From JANWXR01 sp964608265 (lineage in GTDB: Bacteria; Chloroflexota; Anaerolineae; Anaerolineales; UBA6663): 31,883 bases of DNA. The position numbers and the translations under genes are program-made. The stretch lies in NCBI GenBank assembly GCA_964608265.1, contig CAZSNP010000060.1, positions 1 through 31,883 of the forward strand, read 5' to 3'. Numbering within the stretch: position 1 is the first letter of the stretch; every line of letters starts with the position of its first letter. Under the pieces are notes generated by a model. It was not told the DNA's origin, did no database searches, and worked only from the letters and a program-made list of their open reading frames with translations. Positions 7,661 to 15,690 of the stretch are shown in pieces.

Positions 7661-10582
7661 ATGGATTTAGCGACCTCTCCCTCCCCAACGCCGGAGGCCT
7701 GGCACAGCCAACCCGTGGAATCAGTGCTGCATCAACTCGCGACTCATCGCGAGAACGGCCTGAGCACCGCCGAGGCGCAGCAACGCCTCGGCCGGTACGG
7801 GCCCAATGAGCTGCGCGAAAAACCGCCGACGCCGTTTTGGAGATTGATCGTCGGCCAGCTCAACAATTTCGTCGTCATCCTCCTCATCGTCGCCAGCGCC
7901 ATCTCCTTCGCCCTCGGCGATGAGATCGAAGCGGCTGCCATCATCGCGATTGTGATCCTCAACGCCGTCATCGGCGTCATCCAGGAGTCGCGCGCCGAGG
8001 CCTCGCTGGCGGCGCTCAAAAAGCTGGCCGCGCCCGAGGCCCGCGTCATCCGCGACGGCTCGCGCATCAACCTGCCGGCGCGCGAGCTGGTGCCCGGCGA
8101 CGTGGTGCTGCTCGAGGCCGGCAACTTCATCCCCGCCGACGTGCGCCTGATCGAGAGTGTGAACCTCCGCATCGAGGAGGCCGCGCTCACCGGAGAATCG
8201 GTGCCGGTGGAGAAACGCGCCGCGCTGGTGCTCGAACGCGAAATCCCGCTCGGCGACCGGAAGAACACGGCCTTCATGGGCACCGTCGTCTCCTACGGGC
8301 GCGGCCTCGGCGTCGTCGTCGCCACCGCCCTCAACACGCAGATCGGGCTGATCGCGCAGATGCTGTCGGCGGTGGAGACGGAGGAGACCCCGCTGCAGAA
8401 ACGGCTCGACGAGCTGGGCCGCGGTCTGAGCATCGCTGCGCTGGTCGTGGTGGCGATTGTGTTCGTGACGGCGCTCTTCAACCAGACCGACCTTTCGCTG
8501 TTGACGAGCCGCGGCCCGCTCGACTACCTCGGCGCGTTCTCGGCTCAGATCACCGAAGTCTTCATCATCGCCGTCAGCCTGGCCATCGCCGCCGTGCCCG
8601 AGGGACTGCCCGCCGTCGTCACCATCACGCTGGCGCTGGGGATGCGGGAGATGGTGAAGCGGCACGCCCTCATCCGCCGTCTGGCCTCGGTGGAGACGCT
8701 CGGCTCGGCGTCCGTCATCTGCTCCGATAAGACCGGCACGCTGACACAGAACGCGATGACGGCCACGCGGCTGTGGTGCGACGGCGAGACGTTCGAGATC
8801 ACCGGCGACGGCTACAACCCGGAGGGCCGCTTCCTGCATCAGGGCGATCACCTCGATATGACCACGCACCCGGCGGTGACGACGGTGTTGTGGGCGGGCC
8901 TGCTCGCCAACGATGCGTTGCTCGAAGAGTCCGGCAGCGAGGAAGGCCGCACAACGTATCGAATGGTTGGCGATCCGACCGAGGGCGCGCTGATCGTGGC
9001 CGCCGCCAAGGCCGGCATCTGGCGCCGCGCGATGGAGGCCGCCTTCCCACGCGTGGCCGAGAATCCTTTTGACTCGGCGCGCAAGACCATGAGCACGCTC
9101 CATGCGGTGAAGGAGGCCCTGCCGCAGTACAGCCCGTTCAATCGTGGACACAACCCGCCGTATGTGCTGTGCGTGAAGGGCGCGCCGGATGTGGTGCTGG
9201 CGGCCTGCACTCATTACCAGCGGCTGGACGACGAGCCGGCCGCGCTCTCCGATGAAATCCGCAATCGCATCGCCGAGGCCAATGGCACGTTTGCCAACGA
9301 TGCGTTGCGCGTGCTGGCGGTCGCGTATCGCCCTTACGACGTGCGCCCCGAGCCGATGACGGCCGAGACGACCGAGCGCGGCCTGGTGTTCATCGGATTG
9401 ATCGGGATGATTGACCCGGCCCGACCCGAGGTCCGGCCCGCCATCCAGCACGCGCGCGAGGCCGGCATCCGCACGGTGATGATCACCGGCGACTATCCCG
9501 ACACGGCCAAAGCCATCGCGCAGACCATCGGCCTGCTCCGGCCCGGCGGCCGGGTGATGCCCGGCCGGGCGCTTGACAAACTCAGCGGCGACGAACTGGT
9601 GTCGGTGGTGCAGCAGACCGACGTGTTCGCCCGCGTCAGCCCGCAGCACAAAGTGATGATTGTGGACGCGCTGCGCAAGACCGGCGCCGTGGCGGCGATG
9701 ACGGGCGACGGCGTCAACGATGCGCCGGCGCTCAAACGCGCCGACATCGGCGTGGCCATGGGCATCACCGGCACCGACGTGGCCAAGGAGTCGGCCGACA
9801 TGGTGCTGACCGACGACAACTATGCCAGCATCGTGGCGGCGGTGGAGCAGGGCCGCATCATCTACAGCAACATCCGCAAGTTCGTCTTCTTCCTGCTGTC
9901 GTCGAACGTGGCCGAGATCGTCATCATCTTCCTGGCCACGCTGGTCGGGTTGCCCGTGCCGCTCACGGCCATTCAGTTGCTGTGGCTCAACCTCATCACC
10001 GACGGCGCGCCGGCGTTGGCGCTGGCGATGGAGAAAGGCGACCCGGATGTGATGAAGCGCCCGCCGCGCCCGAAGGATGAGCCCATCGTCAACGGGCCGA
10101 TGCGGCTGGGCATCGGCGTGCAGACTCTGGCGCAGACCGGCGCGACGCTGACGGCGCTTGTGGCCGGGCTGTATCTTTCGCTGGCGGCGCTGGGGCTGAC
10201 CGGCGCGGACGCCAACCCGCTGCTGGCCGTGCTGCAGTTCGAATGGCAGGGCCTGGGTGAGGCGATCACCCGCGAGGTGGTGCGCGTCGGCGAGACGATG
10301 GCCTTCGTCACCCTCTCGCTGTGCGAGTTGTTCCGCGCCTTCACCGTGCGCTCGGAGCGGGCGTCGCTCTTCAGCATCGGCGTGACCTCGAACCGGTACA
10401 TGCTCTACGCCGTCGGCCTGTCGCTCACGCTGCTGCTGCTCGTCGTCAACGTGCCATTTCTCCAGCCCATCTTCACCACTCACTGGCTGACGCCGCTGCA
10501 ATGGGCCATCGTCGTCGGACTGGCCCTCATTCCGGCGGTGTGTGAGGAGATCACCAAGTGGTTTTTGCGACGGAGAGAGTGA
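7661..10582 (+). CDS. P2A-type cation-transporting ATPase (probable Ca2+ pump)
   Basis: A 973-aa P-type ATPase that exports cations across the plasma membrane using ATP. In order: N-terminal cation-ATPase domain (about 15-85, ...YGPNEL), TM1-2, actuator domain with the ALTGES motif, TM3-4 with AVPEGLPA, phosphorylation site DKTGTLTQ (Asp356), nucleotide-binding domain with VKGAPD, hinge motif TGDGVNDAPALK near residue 680, and TM5-10. TM6 reads LLWLNLITDGAPALALAME, with the Asn and Asp expected of SERCA/PMCA-type Ca2+ sites, so Ca2+ is the likely substrate, though Na+ or Mn2+ cannot be excluded. The ATG at 7661 is preferred over a longer frame from 7529 because it has GGAG and a TATAAT box, and the family N-terminus starts shortly after it. 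Divergent from xpt. Confidence 0.95.
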   Translation: MDLATSPSPTPEAWHSQPVESVLHQLATHRENGLSTAEAQQRLGRYGPNELREKPPTPFWRLIVGQLNNFVVILLIVASAISFALGDEIEAAAIIAIVILNAVIGVIQESRAEASLAALKKLAAPEARVIRDGSRINLPARELVPGDVVLLEAGNFIPADVRLIESVNLRIEEAALTGESVPVEKRAALVLEREIPLGDRKNTAFMGTVVSYGRGLGVVVATALNTQIGLIAQMLSAVETEETPLQKRLDELGRGLSIAALVVVAIVFVTALFNQTDLSLLTSRGPLDYLGAFSAQITEVFIIAVSLAIAAVPEGLPAVVTITLALGMREMVKRHALIRRLASVETLGSASVICSDKTGTLTQNAMTATRLWCDGETFEITGDGYNPEGRFLHQGDHLDMTTHPAVTTVLWAGLLANDALLEESGSEEGRTTYRMVGDPTEGALIVAAAKAGIWRRAMEAAFPRVAENPFDSARKTMSTLHAVKEALPQYSPFNRGHNPPYVLCVKGAPDVVLAACTHYQRLDDEPAALSDEIRNRIAEANGTFANDALRVLAVAYRPYDVRPEPMTAETTERGLVFIGLIGMIDPARPEVRPAIQHAREAGIRTVMITGDYPDTAKAIAQTIGLLRPGGRVMPGRALDKLSGDELVSVVQQTDVFARVSPQHKVMIVDALRKTGAVAAMTGDGVNDAPALKRADIGVAMGITGTDVAKESADMVLTDDNYASIVAAVEQGRIIYSNIRKFVFFLLSSNVAEIVIIFLATLVGLPVPLTAIQLLWLNLITDGAPALALAMEKGDPDVMKRPPRPKDEPIVNGPMRLGIGVQTLAQTGATLTALVAGLYLSLAALGLTGADANPLLAVLQFEWQGLGEAITREVVRVGETMAFVTLSLCELFRAFTVRSERASLFSIGVTSNRYMLYAVGLSLTLLLLVVNVPFLQPIFTTHWLTPLQWAIVVGLALIPAVCEEITKWFLRRRE

Positions 10583-10593
10583 GACCGCGGACG

Positions 10594-10626
10594 GCAGACC
10601 ACCGACCGCCGTCGTCGGCTGTCTGC
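10594..10626 (+). other. Hairpin after the ATPase gene
   Basis: Nested arms gcagac (10594-10599)/gtctgc (10621-10626) and ccgac (10602-10606)/gtcgg (10614-10618) lie 12 nt after the ATPase stop. There is no T-tract, so it may be a weak or Rho-assisted terminator or simply an mRNA 3' structure. Confidence 0.35.
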
Positions 10627-10636
10627 GTCGTCATCC

Positions 10637-10990
10637 ATGTCCAGCCAAATTGAAGTTGAGTTGACGCGCGCCGTGCAGGCTCAACTGGAGGGCAACCCCG
10701 GCAAAGCCCGCGTGTGCGCGCGCCGGGCCGCGGGCTGGGCGACCCGCGCGTATTACCAACGCGTTGATGGGCCGCATTGGGGCGGGGATGCGCTGGCGCA
10801 ACTGAAGCGATTGCAAAATGATGCCGCTGTGCCGGAGCCGGTGCGCGCGGCAGCGGCGCGGCTGACGACGAAGGTGAATTTCGATCACACGCTGCCGTTC
10901 GAGGCAGATGCGGTGGAGGATGCGCGGGGGATTATTGAGTTTGCGAGGTCGCAGGCTGGCGCAACTGCTCGAACGTCACCCGCCCGCTGA
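10637..10990 (+). CDS. Small conserved helical protein of unknown function
   Basis: A 117-aa soluble protein, almost entirely predicted helical by inspection, with the phrase GNPGKARVCARRAAGWATRAY at residues 19-39 and a Pro-led second half (VPEPVRAAAARL). I recall similar short bacterial proteins with a GxxGKARVCARRAAG core and a possible HEPN-like four-helix arrangement, but no catalytic RxxxxH is visible, so no function is assigned. It starts 54 bp after the ATPase gene without a clear ribosome-binding site. Its last 59 bp (10932-10990) overlap the end of the convergent caspase-associated frame, which is unusual and may mean that one of the two ends is wrong. Confidence 0.62.
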   Translation: MSSQIEVELTRAVQAQLEGNPGKARVCARRAAGWATRAYYQRVDGPHWGGDALAQLKRLQNDAAVPEPVRAAAARLTTKVNFDHTLPFEADAVEDARGIIEFARSQAGATARTSPAR

Positions 10991-12136
10991 CGAGGCCCGC
11001 CAGCGCGCCGGTCAGCCCGCGGATGAGGGCATCCACCCACGGCATGAGCGCAACGGCGACATCGTACGGAAAGCCATTTGTGAGCGCCTCTTTGATGCCT
11101 TTCGATGGATCGTCGCCAAATAGATTGTAGATGCCCAAGCCCAAAAATGCCGCGAGCGCCCACCCAATCGCCCAGCCCACTGCGATGAGGGTCGCGCGCT
11201 GCACATCCACCCTGCGCGCTCGATACAACACCGCGCCCATCGCAATGCCGCTCAACGTCCCGAGGATCGCCCGTTCCCAGGCNNNNNNNNNNNNNNNNNN
11301 NNNNNNNNNNNNNNNNNNNNNNNNNNNNNNNNNNNNNNNNNNNNNNNNNNNNNNNNNNNNNNNNNNNNNNNNNNNNNNNNNNGCGGTTTGGGGTTGCGCG
11401 CGATGATGAACTCGCCTTCCTGGTTATACGACCACTTGCGCGGGGTCTGCTTCGGCGTTTGCTTGACGACGTGGCTATAAATGTAGTCGTATAACTCCTC
11501 GAGGGTGATGTCGCCGTCGCCATCGGCGTCCGCCGCGCCGCTGCGCAAGCCCTCGATCATGTGATGGGTGAAGACCGAATTCTCCGCCGAGCCGATCACG
11601 GCCTCCCCTTCCCACGCGTACTGCGTGGCGTCGGTGGCAGTGAGCACCGCGCGCCCGTAACCCACGCCCTCGAACGTCGTTTCGGTGATGGCTTTAGCGC
11701 CGGTGGCCGAACGCGCGCCGCGCGCAAACGCGCCGCTGTGGCAGCAATCGAGGATGAGCACCTGCCGGCGCGAGCGGCTCGAATCCATCCCATCGGTGAT
11801 GAAGGCGGCGGGGATGGCGGTGGCCTGCGGCAGATCGCGCTGGGTGTCTTTGGCGGCCAGATACAGGCGGCCTTTGTCGTCGAGCACGCCGTGGCCGGAG
11901 AAGTACAACAGCAACAACTCATCGGGCTTGCCCTGCGCGAAGAAGCCGGCGATGGCGCGGCGGGTGATCGCCTCCGACTCATCGATCACGGTGCGCACCG
12001 ACTCGAACTGGCCGATGGCGCCGTCGCGCAGCAACTCCGCCAGCCCGCGCACATCGGCCCCCGGCGTTTTGAGTTTGGCCAGCGTTGGGTCTTCGTAATG
12101 ACTGTTGCCGATGATGAGGGCGTGTTTGCCGGGCAT
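10932..12136 (-). CDS. Caspase-like (C14) peptidase with C-terminal membrane region, split by an assembly gap
   Basis: The N-terminal 251 residues form a caspase-fold peptidase: HALIIGN strand at residues 5-11, catalytic His82 in YFSGHG and Cys132 in LDCCHSG, the metacaspase-type dyad. An EF-hand-like loop DADGDGDITLEE (203-214) precedes LYDYIY, common in bacterial caspases. The frame enters the 100-N gap after RNPKP. Beyond it, an open frame from 11282 to a TAA at 10932 encodes two or three hydrophobic segments (AWERAILGTLSG..., ATLIAVGWAIGWALAAFLG, LIRGLTGALAGLVSG) and fits a membrane-anchoring C-terminus. The frames join only if the true gap length is 2 mod 3, so continuity is inferred. 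ATG 12136 is preferred; a TTG at 12145 would overlap the upstream stop. It is translationally close to the EACC1 gene and probably its effector. Confidence 0.78.
11283..11382. other. Assembly gap (100 N)
   Basis: Exactly 100 Ns, a conventional placeholder for unknown length. It lies inside the caspase gene. The flanking frames differ, so the real distance is not 100 bp if the gene is intact. Confidence 0.99.
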
Positions 12137-12141
12137 GGACT

Positions 12142-12696
12142 TCAACCGCCGGAGACGTTGGTGGTGGTTTGATCACGCCCAACGACGTTGCCGCCGATGG
12201 TGATGTTGCCCTGCGCGGTGATGTTGACGGTGCTCTGCACGGTGGCCTTGATCTCGGCCAGCAGCTTCTGCGGATCGGTCGTCGCCGGGTCGTACTCGAA
12301 CTCGATCTGCCGGTCGCCGTCTTTGTAGGCGAACCTGGCGAAGCGCGCCGGCATGCGCGGCATCGCGGCCAGCACCAGCGCGGAGAGCACGGCCAATTGC
12401 TCAGGCGGGATGTTGCTGAGGGTGGCCGCGCGGCTCGGGTCGAAGCTCGTCCACTGGCCGAGCACACCGACCAGCGCGGCGAGCTGCTCCGGTTGCGCGT
12501 TCACGCCGAGTTGCCCGGGCGTGGTGCCCCCGGCGGATTTGGTGCCTTCGGGCGCCGGCCCGTCGCGCACGAGGTCGGCCTCCACCCCCAGCTCCTCCAA
12601 ATCGCGGCGCAACCGGCGCGAGTGCTCATCCAACTCCTCGGCGTGCGCCTCGGGGCCAAGACTGAGAGCGAGCTTTAAGGGGACAGGTTTAGCCAT
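12142..12696 (-). CDS. Effector-associated constant component 1 (EACC1)-like protein
   Basis: A 184-aa soluble protein. Its N-terminus has the EACC1-like pattern: a beta strand (PLKLALSL), an EELDEHSRRLRRDLEELGVEADLV helix-strand region (about 18-42) and a GPAPEGTKS loop (45-53), followed by a helical part and a short beta hairpin (RQIEFEYDP, about 130). The last 30 residues are a Gly/Asn/Thr-rich tail, NITIGGNVVGRDQTTTNVSG, like the GDVVGRDK tails of bacterial STAND/TIR/caspase-associated proteins. EACC1 proteins accompany peptidase or TIR effectors in bacterial conflict systems and are thought to regulate them. The stop overlaps or abuts the caspase start, so the two are co-translated. Start is ATG at 12696, 26 nt after a TACAAT box. 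No strong ribosome-binding site is seen. Confidence 0.8.
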   Translation of the reverse strand: MAKPVPLKLALSLGPEAHAEELDEHSRRLRRDLEELGVEADLVRDGPAPEGTKSAGGTTPGQLGVNAQPEQLAALVGVLGQWTSFDPSRAATLSNIPPEQLAVLSALVLAAMPRMPARFARFAYKDGDRQIEFEYDPATTDPQKLLAEIKATVQSTVNITAQGNITIGGNVVGRDQTTTNVSGG

Positions 12697-12722
12697 GGGG
12701 ATCCGGTATTGGGATAAACGCG

Positions 12723-12728
12723 ATTGTA
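12723..12728 (-). promoter_or_regulatory. Candidate -10 box of the EACC1-caspase operon
   Basis: On the minus strand TACAAT in gggagtacaatcgcg lies 26 nt before the ATG at 12696. The arrangement matches the boxes upstream of xpt and the ATPase gene. No -35 match is visible. Confidence 0.45.
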
Positions 12729-12760
12729 CTCCCGGTTGCGGGCCGGGCCAATGCTCGACT

Positions 12761-13160
12761 TCGGATGGGGCAGGGCGTGTGCAAAGTCCAATCTACGCCG
12801 TCATTTCGCCCTCACCCTTACCCTCTCCCGCTGGGAGAGGGAATGGGCCGTGTCATCGGAGGGCTGCTCCAAAGCGTCAGCACCGACTCCCCTTCTCCCA
12901 GCGGGAGAAGGGGCTGGGGGATGAGGGCGAACGACGCGACTGTGCACACACCCTGTCGGATGGGGCAGGGCGTGTGCAAAGTCCAATCTACGCCGTCATT
13001 TCGCCCTCACCCTTACCCTCTCCCGCTGGGAGAGGGAATGGGCCGTGTCATCGGAGGGCTGCTCCAAAGCGTCAGCACCGACTCCCCTTCTCCCAGCGGG
13101 AGAAGGGGCTGGGGGATGAGGGCGAACGACGCGACTGTGCACACACCCTATCGGATGGGG
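12761..13160. repeat. 195-bp tandem duplication of a palindromic repeat unit
   Basis: This fills most of the 598-bp gap between the EACC1 and isomerase genes. Two copies (12761-12955 and 12956-13150) appear identical except for one base near the end (ccctg versus cccta), and a 10-bp remnant of a third start (tcggatgggg) follows at 13151-13160. Each unit holds two hairpins of the same family in opposite orientation. In copy 1 they are ccctctccc/gggagaggg (12821-12829/12833-12841) and ccccttctccc/gggagaagggg (12889-12899/12903-12913). Both lie inside a 10-bp outer inverted repeat, ttcgccctca/tgagggcgaa (12805-12814/12922-12931). The period is divisible by three, which creates a long but meaningless open frame. 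No gene was found here. Confidence 0.93.
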
Positions 13161-13223
13161 TGCGTGGCGCGGCGGGTCGCCCGCAGGCTCTCAACTCGCA
13201 CCGATTCCCAACCCGAGCTGTTG

Positions 13224-13229
13224 TATCAT
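13224..13229 (+). promoter_or_regulatory. Candidate -10 box of the isomerase-dehydrogenase operon
   Basis: TATCAT in gctgttgtatcatgcg lies 65 nt upstream of the ATG at 13295 and just after the tandem repeats. No convincing -35 element is present. Confidence 0.3.
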
Positions 13230-13294
13230 GCGCCCCGCAGCCAGAGTCACGCAGTCTCAATCCCATCGGCTACCCAGGTTGTCAGGAGATCGCC

Positions 13295-14305
13295 ATGCCG
13301 CGTCCTGTGACGCTGTTCACCGGCCAGTGGGCCGACCTGAGTTTTGAAACGCTGTGCGCCAAAGCCAGGGCGTTTGGCTACGATGGCGTCGAGATCGCCT
13401 GCTGGGGCGACCACTTCGAAGTGGACAAGGCGTTGAGTGACGATGCCTACATTCGTTCGCGACACGATGTCCTGGCCAGGCACGGCCTGCGCGTGTTTGC
13501 CATCAGCAATCATCTGGTCGGGCAGGCGGTGTGCGACGCCATCGACGAGCGCCATAAAGGCATTTTGCCCTCGCGCGTGTGGGGTGATGGTCGCCCCGAC
13601 GGGGTGCGGCGGCGCGCCGCGGCCGAGATGCAGAACACCGCGCGGGCCGCGGCCAAACTCGGCGTAAACGTTGTGCCCGGCTTCACCGGTTCCTCGATCT
13701 GGCCGTATCTGTATTCGTTCCCGCCCAACCCGCCCGACCTCGTAGAGCGCGGCTATCGTTTCTTTGCCGAGATGTGGAACCCCATCCTCGATGTGTTCGA
13801 TGAGGCCGGGGTCAGGTTTGCGCTCGAGGCGCATCCGACCGAAATCGCTTTCGACATCGCCAGCGCCGAGGCGGCGGTACACGCGCTGGGTGGACGCCGA
13901 GCTTTTGGCTTCAACTACGACCCCAGCCACTTCGCCTATCAGAACGTTGACTACGTCGCGTTCATCCGCCGCTTCGCCGACCGGATCTATCACGTCCACA
14001 TGAAGGATGTATATTCATCGCCGCGCCCGACCGAGGGGGGCGTGTTCGGCGGGCACCTCAGCTTCGGCGACCCGCGACGCGCCTGGGATTTCCGCTCGCT
14101 CGGGCGCGGCTCGGTGGATTTCGAGGCCATCATCCGCGCGCTCAACGACATCGGCTACGGCGGCCCGCTCTCGGTGGAGTGGGAGGATGGCCGGATGGAT
14201 CGCGAGCATGGCGCGGCGGAAGCCTGTGCTTTTGTGCGCCGGCTCGACTTCCCGCCATCGCGGATAGCGTTTGATGCGGCATTCGAATCGAAGGGCCACG
14301 AATAA
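13295..14305 (+). CDS. Sugar phosphate isomerase/epimerase (xylose isomerase-like TIM barrel)
   Basis: A 336-aa protein of the AP endonuclease family 2 superfamily, which interconverts sugars, inosose or keto-sugars with a divalent metal. It opens on the first barrel strand (VTLFTGQWADLSFETLCAKA) followed by GYDGVEIACWGDHF (28-41). Expected metal ligands appear in order: Glu in LEAHPTE, Asp/His in NYDPSHF, His in YHVHMKD, and the late Glu in SVEWED. AGGAG stands 6 nt before the ATG at 13295. The Gfo/Idh/MocA dehydrogenase begins 49 bp downstream, a classic pairing in inositol and rare-sugar catabolism. The exact substrate cannot be told. An upstream extension of the frame through the tandem repeat is not translated protein. 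Confidence 0.92.
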   Translation: MPRPVTLFTGQWADLSFETLCAKARAFGYDGVEIACWGDHFEVDKALSDDAYIRSRHDVLARHGLRVFAISNHLVGQAVCDAIDERHKGILPSRVWGDGRPDGVRRRAAAEMQNTARAAAKLGVNVVPGFTGSSIWPYLYSFPPNPPDLVERGYRFFAEMWNPILDVFDEAGVRFALEAHPTEIAFDIASAEAAVHALGGRRAFGFNYDPSHFAYQNVDYVAFIRRFADRIYHVHMKDVYSSPRPTEGGVFGGHLSFGDPRRAWDFRSLGRGSVDFEAIIRALNDIGYGGPLSVEWEDGRMDREHGAAEACAFVRRLDFPPSRIAFDAAFESKGHE

Positions 14306-14310
14306 CCAAT

Positions 14311-14339
14311 AACCAGTCGCCAGTTACTGGCAACTGGTT
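14311..14339 (+). other. Intercistronic hairpin
   Basis: Arms aaccagt/actggtt (14311-14317/14333-14339) and gccag/ctggc (14319-14323/14327-14331) form a 12-bp stem with one mismatch and a 3-nt loop between the isomerase and dehydrogenase genes. It ends 3 nt before the AAGGAG region of the downstream gene. It could tune relative expression; no T-tract indicates termination. Confidence 0.5.
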
Positions 14340-14354
14340 TTCAAGGAGACTCAC

Positions 14355-15545
14355 ATGGCTGAAACAGGCTTCACCTCAATGGCAGGCGCGAAGGCTGCGG
14401 GCAATGCGCCGGAAGTCGGCATCGGCCTGCTGGGTTATGCCTTCATGGGCAAGGCGCACTCCAACGCCTTCAGGAAATTGCCGTATATGCTCTATCCACC
14501 GGTCGCCATCCCCAAACTCATCGCCATCGCGGGCCGCAACGAAGAGGCGGTGGCTGAGGCCGCGCGGCGCTACGGATACGAGCGCTATTACACCGATTGG
14601 CGGCAAATGCTCAAGGATGATCGCATCCAGTTGTTCGACAACGGCGGGCCGAACGATGCCCACGCCGAGCCGTGCCTCGTCGCCGCGCAGGCGGGCAAGC
14701 ACATCCTGTGCGAAAAGCCGCTGGCCCGCAGCGCCGCCGAAGCCGCGACCATGCTCGAGGCGGCGACTCGGGCCGGGGTCAAGCACGCGGTGGCCTTCAA
14801 TTATCGTTTCGTCCCCGCCATCCGCCAGGCGCGCGAGCTGATCGAGTCGGGCCAGCTCGGGCAGATCTATCACTTCCGCGCGGTTTATCTGCAGGAGTGG
14901 ATCATGCCCCACTACGGGGCCGGGCACATGTGGCGGCTGGATAAGCGCCAGGCGGGCAGCGGCGCGCTGGGCGACCTCGGCGCGCACATCATTGACCTGG
15001 CGCGCTTCCTCGTCGGCGAGCCGCGCCGGGTGAGCGCGACCACCCAGACGTTCATCAAAGAGCGCCCCGGCCCCGATGGCGCGATGAAGGCGGTGGATGT
15101 GGACGACGCCTTCGCCGCGACGGTGGAGTTTCACACCGGGGCGCTCGGCACGCTCGAAGCGACGCGCTACGCCGCCGGGCGCAAGAACTTCAACTGCTTC
15201 GAGATCAACGCCGAGAAGGGATCGCTGCGTTTCAACCTCGAGCGGATGAACGAGCTGGAGGTCTTCTGGGTGGGCGAGTCACCCAGGGAGACGCAGGGCT
15301 TTCACAACGTCCTGATCAGCGAGGGCCATCATCCATTCTGGAAGCATTGGTGGCCGCACGGGCACATCATCGGCTGGGAGCACACCTTCGTGCACGAAAT
15401 CAACCATCTGCTCGAGGCCATCGTGCACAACACCGACGTCGCCCCGTACGGCGCAACCTTCGATGATGGTTACAAGAACGCCGTGATCTGCGACGCCATC
15501 CTCGCCTCCGCCGAGAGTGGCCGCCGGATGGACATCAATTACTGA
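14355..15545 (+). CDS. Gfo/Idh/MocA family NAD(P)-dependent oxidoreductase
   Basis: A 396-aa two-domain dehydrogenase that oxidises or reduces a sugar or cyclitol hydroxyl using NAD(P). The Rossmann dinucleotide motif is VGIGLLGYAFMGKAH (21-35), the conserved substrate/cofactor motif is LCEKPLA (118-124), and DLGAHIIDL (about residue 211) carries the catalytic-site His and Asp of the family. The C-terminal half is the alpha/beta substrate domain. Its length fits the longer inositol/levoglucosan dehydrogenase-like subgroup. AAGGAG at about 14342-14347 precedes the ATG at 14355. It is co-transcribed with the isomerase, so the pair probably acts on sequential steps for one sugar. No transporter or regulator is present in the window to name the substrate. 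Confidence 0.93.
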   Translation: MAETGFTSMAGAKAAGNAPEVGIGLLGYAFMGKAHSNAFRKLPYMLYPPVAIPKLIAIAGRNEEAVAEAARRYGYERYYTDWRQMLKDDRIQLFDNGGPNDAHAEPCLVAAQAGKHILCEKPLARSAAEAATMLEAATRAGVKHAVAFNYRFVPAIRQARELIESGQLGQIYHFRAVYLQEWIMPHYGAGHMWRLDKRQAGSGALGDLGAHIIDLARFLVGEPRRVSATTQTFIKERPGPDGAMKAVDVDDAFAATVEFHTGALGTLEATRYAAGRKNFNCFEINAEKGSLRFNLERMNELEVFWVGESPRETQGFHNVLISEGHHPFWKHWWPHGHIIGWEHTFVHEINHLLEAIVHNTDVAPYGATFDDGYKNAVICDAILASAESGRRMDINY

Positions 15546-15690
15546 CTGGGGCGAGGTGGGACGGCGCAGAGGCTGGCTTGAGCCTGCGCTGCCCTGAACC
15601 AACGGGCCTTCGGGAAAGTGCACCCAGCGCCCATCGGCTGCGCTCAGGATGCCCGGCGTGGCATTCCAACACCTCCGCGGCGTCCCTGCC
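15546..15690. other. Convergent intergenic region with a REP-like 12-mer
   Basis: 145 bp between the convergent dehydrogenase and phosphopantetheinyl transferase genes. It contains cgctcaggatgc (15641-15652), which recurs inside the MITE-like element at 17001-17012. No strong hairpin with a T-tract was found. Confidence 0.4.

Noticed and set aside
7721..10501. A very long open frame (926 codons) antisense to the cation ATPase
   Set aside because: Its protein is Arg/His/Gln-rich without domains and it is a high-GC shadow of a well-supported gene.
12761..13160. CRISPR array
   Set aside because: Only two long (195-bp) units without spacers; units are palindromic interspersed repeats.
12353..13294. 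A long N-terminal extension of the isomerase frame through the tandem repeat
   Set aside because: It arises because the 195-bp period is divisible by three; the isomerase fold and AGGAG begin at 13295, and the extension crosses the EACC1 gene in antisense.
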